From positions 1 to 64,000 of the forward strand of contig JANNRR010000136.1 of NCBI GenBank assembly GCA_031401675.1: a stretch of 64,000 nucleotides of DNA, read 5' to 3'. Positions 61,314-64,000 of this stretch are shown piece by piece (position 1 is the first letter of the stretch; every line of letters begins with the position of its first letter). Below the pieces are notes generated by a model, which ran no database searches, was not told where the DNA came from, and saw only the letters and a list, made by a program, of their open reading frames with translations. This DNA is from JANNRR01 sp031401675 (lineage in GTDB: Bacteria > Pseudomonadota > Alphaproteobacteria > Rhodobacterales > Rhodobacteraceae). A program made the position numbers and the translations under genes.

Positions 61314-61772
61314 ATGGACCTTGACGCGACAGACCGCCGTATCCTGACCGTGTTGCAGCGACAGGGCCGGATGACCAATGCCGAACTGTCGGACAATGTG
61401 AACCTGTCGCCTTCTGCCTGTCACCGCCGGGTGCAGCGGCTGGAGGCTGAGGGCTATATAAAGGACTACGTCGCCCTCCTCGATGCCCGAAAGCTTGGCC
61501 GCCCCACCACCGTCTTTGTCGAGATTACTCTGCAGGGTCAGGCCGATGAGGTGCTGGAGGCGTTCGAGCATGCGGTGAAACGCGTCCCCGACATTCTCGA
61601 ATGTCACCTGATGGCCGGAACCGCCGATTACCTCTTGAAGGTCGTGGCGCAAGACACCGAAGACTTCGCCCGCATCCACCGCCAGCACCTCGCCCGCCTG
61701 CCCGGCGTGGCACAGATGCATTCATCGTTTGCGCTGCGCACGGTGTTCAAAACCACGGCGATTCCTGTGTAA
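61314..61772 (+). CDS. Lrp/AsnC-family regulator, probable AldR
   Basis: 152 residues. Helix-turn-helix (about 5-60): DATDRRILTVLQRQGRMTNAELSDNVNLSPSACHRRVQRLEAEGYI. RAM ligand-binding domain (about 70-150): TVFVEITLQGQADEVLEAFEHAV, GTADYLLKVVAQDTEDFARI. It probably controls the divergent ald gene in response to an amino acid (inference from orientation). The 137-bp gap between them should carry its operators; I see no clean palindrome there. Confidence 0.9.
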   Translation: MDLDATDRRILTVLQRQGRMTNAELSDNVNLSPSACHRRVQRLEAEGYIKDYVALLDARKLGRPTTVFVEITLQGQADEVLEAFEHAVKRVPDILECHLMAGTADYLLKVVAQDTEDFARIHRQHLARLPGVAQMHSSFALRTVFKTTAIPV

Positions 61773-61950
61773 GGCGAGGATCCACCCCACCGCTCCGGCC
61801 ATTTCCACGCGCAATCCGGCTTCGGCCCGTCGCCGCCCGGCAAGCTGGCAGGACACTCCACCCCACGCGCGTACCCCATCACTCTGTGCGAAACCTCCCT
61901 CCCGCAGCGGGAAATTCCTAAAAATTGGTTAACGCCTACACGATAACACA

Positions 61951-61964
61951 TTGATATATATCAA
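61951..61964. promoter_or_regulatory. Second perfect FNR/FixK-type box
   Basis: TTGAT-ATAT-ATCAA, an exact consensus match, in the 248-bp AT-rich gap between convergent lrp-type and EamA genes, just outside the EamA terminator. Like the box at 16806-16819, it has no evident coding target. Confidence 0.5.
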
Positions 61965-61965
61965 T

Positions 61966-61988
61966 AAAAAATTGTCTCACGGAGAGAC
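61966..61988 (-). terminator. Intrinsic terminator of the EamA-mnmD unit
   Basis: On the minus strand GTCTC/GAGAC (61974-61978 with 61984-61988), 5-nt loop, followed by AATTTTTT (61973-61966). It lies 32 bp after the stop at 62021. The hairpin is short but the T-run is strong. Confidence 0.65.
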
Positions 61989-62020
61989 GCTCAGCACCGC
62001 ATCCGGGCGTTTCCTGCGAT

Positions 62021-62929
62021 TCAATCCGACAGTGGGAATGCCGTGGCCTTCCGGACCCGCGCCCGCCACAGGGTGAAGATGCCGGCCAGGACCACGACAA
62101 CGGTGCCAAGGGCGACATTGGGGCGCAGGACCTCGCCGAACAGGGTCAGGCCCAACACAGCGATGAACACCAGCTGCAGGTAGGCAAAAGGCTGCACCGC
62201 GCTTGCCTCGGACACCTCGTAGCATTTGATCAGCAGGTAGTGGGCGGCGCTGGCAAGGATGCAGAGCAGCAGCATCAATCCCCAGTCCGGCGCGGTCATC
62301 CATTCCCAGGACCAGATGCCGATGACGGTCATGACGGCGGCCCCGATCGTACCTGTCCAGAAAAAGCTGACGGCGGCACTGTCGCGGCGGGCGGCGTAAC
62401 GGGTCAGCAGACTGTACATGGCAAAGCCGAAGGCACCGGCAAGCGGGATCAGGGCGTCGAGCGAAAACACGCCGTAGCCGGGCTGCAGGATGATCAGGAT
62501 GCCGACAAAGCCGATGCCGATCGCCGACCAGCGCCGCCAACCGACGCGTTCGCCAAGAACCGGGCCGCTGAGGGCGGCAACCAGCAGCGGAAAGCAGGTG
62601 AAGACCGCGTGGCTTTCCACCAGACCCAGGCGGGTGAACGCCAGAACCAGCACGCAAACCTCGGTCACCAGCAACAGGCCGCGCAACAGATGCAGGCCGG
62701 GCTGCGTGGTTCGGGCCGCAACTTTCAGGCCGCCAGGCTGGCGCGCAGCCAGTGCCACGACAAAGGCGGCAAAGAACCAGTAGCGGATCATCACCACCAT
62801 CAGCACGTTGTATTCCTCGGCCAGATGCCGGGACAGCCCGTCCTGTAGCGCAAAGATGAAGGTGGTGGCGACCATCAGCCAGATGCCGAGCCGGGTGTTC
62901 TGTAGGGTTAGATTGGGCTGGGTCGTCAT
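62021..62929 (-). CDS. EamA-family (DMT) transporter
   Basis: 302 residues, about ten hydrophobic helices in two EamA repeats: LGIWLMVATTFIFALQDGLSRHLAEEYNVLMVVMIRYWFFA, TCFPLLVAALSGPVLGERVGWRRWSAIGIGFVGILIILQPG, and AVQPFAYLQLVFIAVLGLTLFGEVL with the conserved Pro and Gly-Glu. Drug/metabolite exporter superfamily; substrate unknown. ATG at 62929 overlaps the mnmD stop by 4 bp. Confidence 0.9.
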   Translation of the reverse strand: MTTQPNLTLQNTRLGIWLMVATTFIFALQDGLSRHLAEEYNVLMVVMIRYWFFAAFVVALAARQPGGLKVAARTTQPGLHLLRGLLLVTEVCVLVLAFTRLGLVESHAVFTCFPLLVAALSGPVLGERVGWRRWSAIGIGFVGILIILQPGYGVFSLDALIPLAGAFGFAMYSLLTRYAARRDSAAVSFFWTGTIGAAVMTVIGIWSWEWMTAPDWGLMLLLCILASAAHYLLIKCYEVSEASAVQPFAYLQLVFIAVLGLTLFGEVLRPNVALGTVVVVLAGIFTLWRARVRKATAFPLSD

Positions 62930-63618
62930 GCTTGGTGCAGCCTGCCAACGGTCATGTGGCGCTTGGGGCCAAATCCGGGGCGACGCTGTACCTGAAATCC
63001 GGCGGCCTGCAAGGCGCGGCGGACATGGCCTGCGGCGGAATAGGTGGCAAAGCTGCCGCCGGGCGCGGTGTGGCGGGCGACTTCGGCCATCAGGGTCGCC
63101 GACCACATGTCGGGATTGCGGGTGGGCGCGAAGCCGTCAAGAAACCAGGCATCCGCAGCACCTTGCCAGCGCGGCAGTGTCTGGCCGGCATCGCCGATGC
63201 AGAGCGTGACATCGACGGGGCCAAGCGGAAAGCGGGTTTGGCCGCTATTCAAAGCGGCGAGCAGGGGTTGCGCCAGCGTCGCGAGGGACGGGAAGGCCTG
63301 CAGGGCGGTGGCGGTTTGACCGGCTGACAGCGGGAAGGCTTCGAAGCTGGTGAAGTGCAGCGCCCCTGGTCGATCGCACGACTGCCAAAGGGCACAAGTG
63401 GCCAGAAGATTGAGGCCGGTGCCGAAGCCCAGTTCGGCGATGTGAAAGCCGGGGCGGAAGCGGGCCGGCAGGTCGTTGCCAGCGTGGAAGACATGGCCGG
63501 TTTCGGCAAGGCCGCCCTGCAGCGAGAAGTAGGGGTCGCCGAAGCGGGTCGAGACCGGGATCAGTCCGGCCTCGGTCCGGGTCCAGGTAAGCTCGGGCTG
63601 CTGGTTTCGATCTGGCAT
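62926..63618 (-). CDS. mnmD: tRNA 5-methylaminomethyl-2-thiouridine methyltransferase
   Basis: 230 residues. PVSTRFGDPYFSLQGGLAETGHVFHAGNDLP is the MnmD/DUF752 entry; FHIAELGFGTGLNLLATCALW the SAM motif; ADAWFLDGFAPTRNPDMWSATLMAEVARHTAPGGSFATYSAAGHVRRAL the catalytic core. It methylates nm5s2U34 in tRNA wobble position as the last step to mnm5s2U. Here it is a separate gene, head-to-head with an MnmC2-like oxidase gene 40 bp away. Confidence 0.92.
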   Translation of the reverse strand: MPDRNQQPELTWTRTEAGLIPVSTRFGDPYFSLQGGLAETGHVFHAGNDLPARFRPGFHIAELGFGTGLNLLATCALWQSCDRPGALHFTSFEAFPLSAGQTATALQAFPSLATLAQPLLAALNSGQTRFPLGPVDVTLCIGDAGQTLPRWQGAADAWFLDGFAPTRNPDMWSATLMAEVARHTAPGGSFATYSAAGHVRRALQAAGFQVQRRPGFGPKRHMTVGRLHQA

Positions 63619-63658
63619 ATGGCGTAGGTCGCTGAAAGCGGCGGCAGGGGCAAGCGGA

Positions 63659-64000
63659 ATGGCTGTAGATGTGACGGTGCGCGGTGCGGGCGTGTTCGGG
63701 CTGGCCATCGCCTATGAGTGCGCCCGCCGCGGCGCGCGGGTGCGGGTGATCGAGCCGGTTGCGGTCGCGGCCGGGGCCAGCGGCGGGCCGGTCGGGGCGT
63801 TGGCGCCGCATGTGCCCGAGGGTTGGAATGCAAAGAAGGCGTTCCAGCTGGACAGTCTCTTGTTGTCAGCGGAGTTCTGGGGCGGATTGGCGGCAGTGTC
63901 GGGATTGCCGACGGGCTATGGCCGCTTGGGCCGCTTGCAGCCGGTGGCGGATGCGGCGGCGCTGGCGCTGGCCCGGCGCCGGGCGGCATCGGCGCTGGAC
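63659..64000 (+). CDS. FAD-dependent oxidoreductase, MnmC C-domain/DAO-like (3' end missing)
   Basis: 114 residues before the window end. N-terminal FAD site VTVRGAGVFGLAIAYECARRGARVRVIEP, then VAAGASGGPVGALAPHVPEGW, which resembles the DAO-like domain that removes the carboxymethyl group in MnmC (GGASGNPAGALMP-type text). Its position facing mnmD supports the same tRNA-modification role; D-amino-acid or glycine oxidase are alternatives. Confidence 0.8.
   Translation, partial: MAVDVTVRGAGVFGLAIAYECARRGARVRVIEPVAVAAGASGGPVGALAPHVPEGWNAKKAFQLDSLLLSAEFWGGLAAVSGLPTGYGRLGRLQPVADAAALALARRRAASALD

Noticed and set aside
61628..61951. Minus-strand 107-codon frame starting beside the second FNR-type box
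   Set aside because: Its second half is antisense to the Lrp-type gene, with many Cys, Arg and Trp as in shadow frames. The box position is noted, but the ORF is not credible.

Overview
The window is GC-rich, gene-dense DNA from an alphaproteobacterium, very probably of the order Rhodobacterales (Rhodobacter/Paracoccus-like). This assignment is inferred from gene content: a fused 5-oxoprolinase, a PuuE-UraD fusion, membrane urate hydroxylase PuuD, a 44-residue aa3-oxidase subunit IV, a DUF1244 protein, ETF:ubiquinone oxidoreductase, and codon use strongly biased to G/C in third positions. It reads as chromosome. I see no rRNA, tRNA, insertion sequence, prophage or CRISPR array.

Layout. 1-7521: a PotABC-like ABC importer (binding protein truncated by the window start) followed by a fused 5-oxoprolinase/hydantoinase, probably uptake and ring opening of one small substrate. 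7687-8969: a methyltransferase and a DHFR/RibD-like reductase. 9174-11574: cytochrome bd-type quinol oxidase (cydA, cydB). 11798-16550: urate-to-glyoxylate catabolism (allA, ureidoglycine aminohydrolase, PuuE-UraD fusion; divergently uraH and puuD). 16933-23032: a six-gene galactose/galactoside operon (De Ley-Doudoroff type), every junction a 4-bp overlap. 23160-27144: zinc uptake, znuA divergent from zur-znuC-znuB, with a Zur-box-like palindrome between them. ZnuC carries a roughly 315-residue His-rich tail. 27300-31190: tsaC/sua5, a long acyl-CoA dehydrogenase and an MBL hydrolase. 31295-33070: a secreted RTX protein. 33174-36708: aa3 subunit IV, a lipoprotein, mobA, a MobB fusion and an acetyltransferase. 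36671-40130: a membrane protein, greA and ETF-QO. 40375-44937: a TPR protein, ispE, a dipeptide epimerase and a D-amino-acid-type aminotransferase. 45021-49841: a DUF1244/GIY-YIG fusion, a HAD phosphatase, N-formylglutamate amidohydrolase, pyk, and rpmI-rplT. 49925-55169: a methyltransferase, a GNAT protein, and pheS-pheT with a small ORF between. 55205-58482: small envelope/stress-type genes and a Crp-family regulator. 58638-64000: a GST, mscL, ald with a divergent Lrp regulator, an EamA transporter, mnmD, and the start of an MnmC-like oxidoreductase.

Most notable: the giant His-rich ZnuC tail; a three-helix AT-rich structure abutting the ribosome binding site of the galactose operon; two perfect FNR-type boxes, each between convergent genes; a DUF1244 protein fused to a lower-GC GIY-YIG-like domain; MobB fused to an RNase H-like domain; and a perfect palindrome in the divergent urate-gene promoter region. 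All functional calls come from reading motifs and were not checked by database search.
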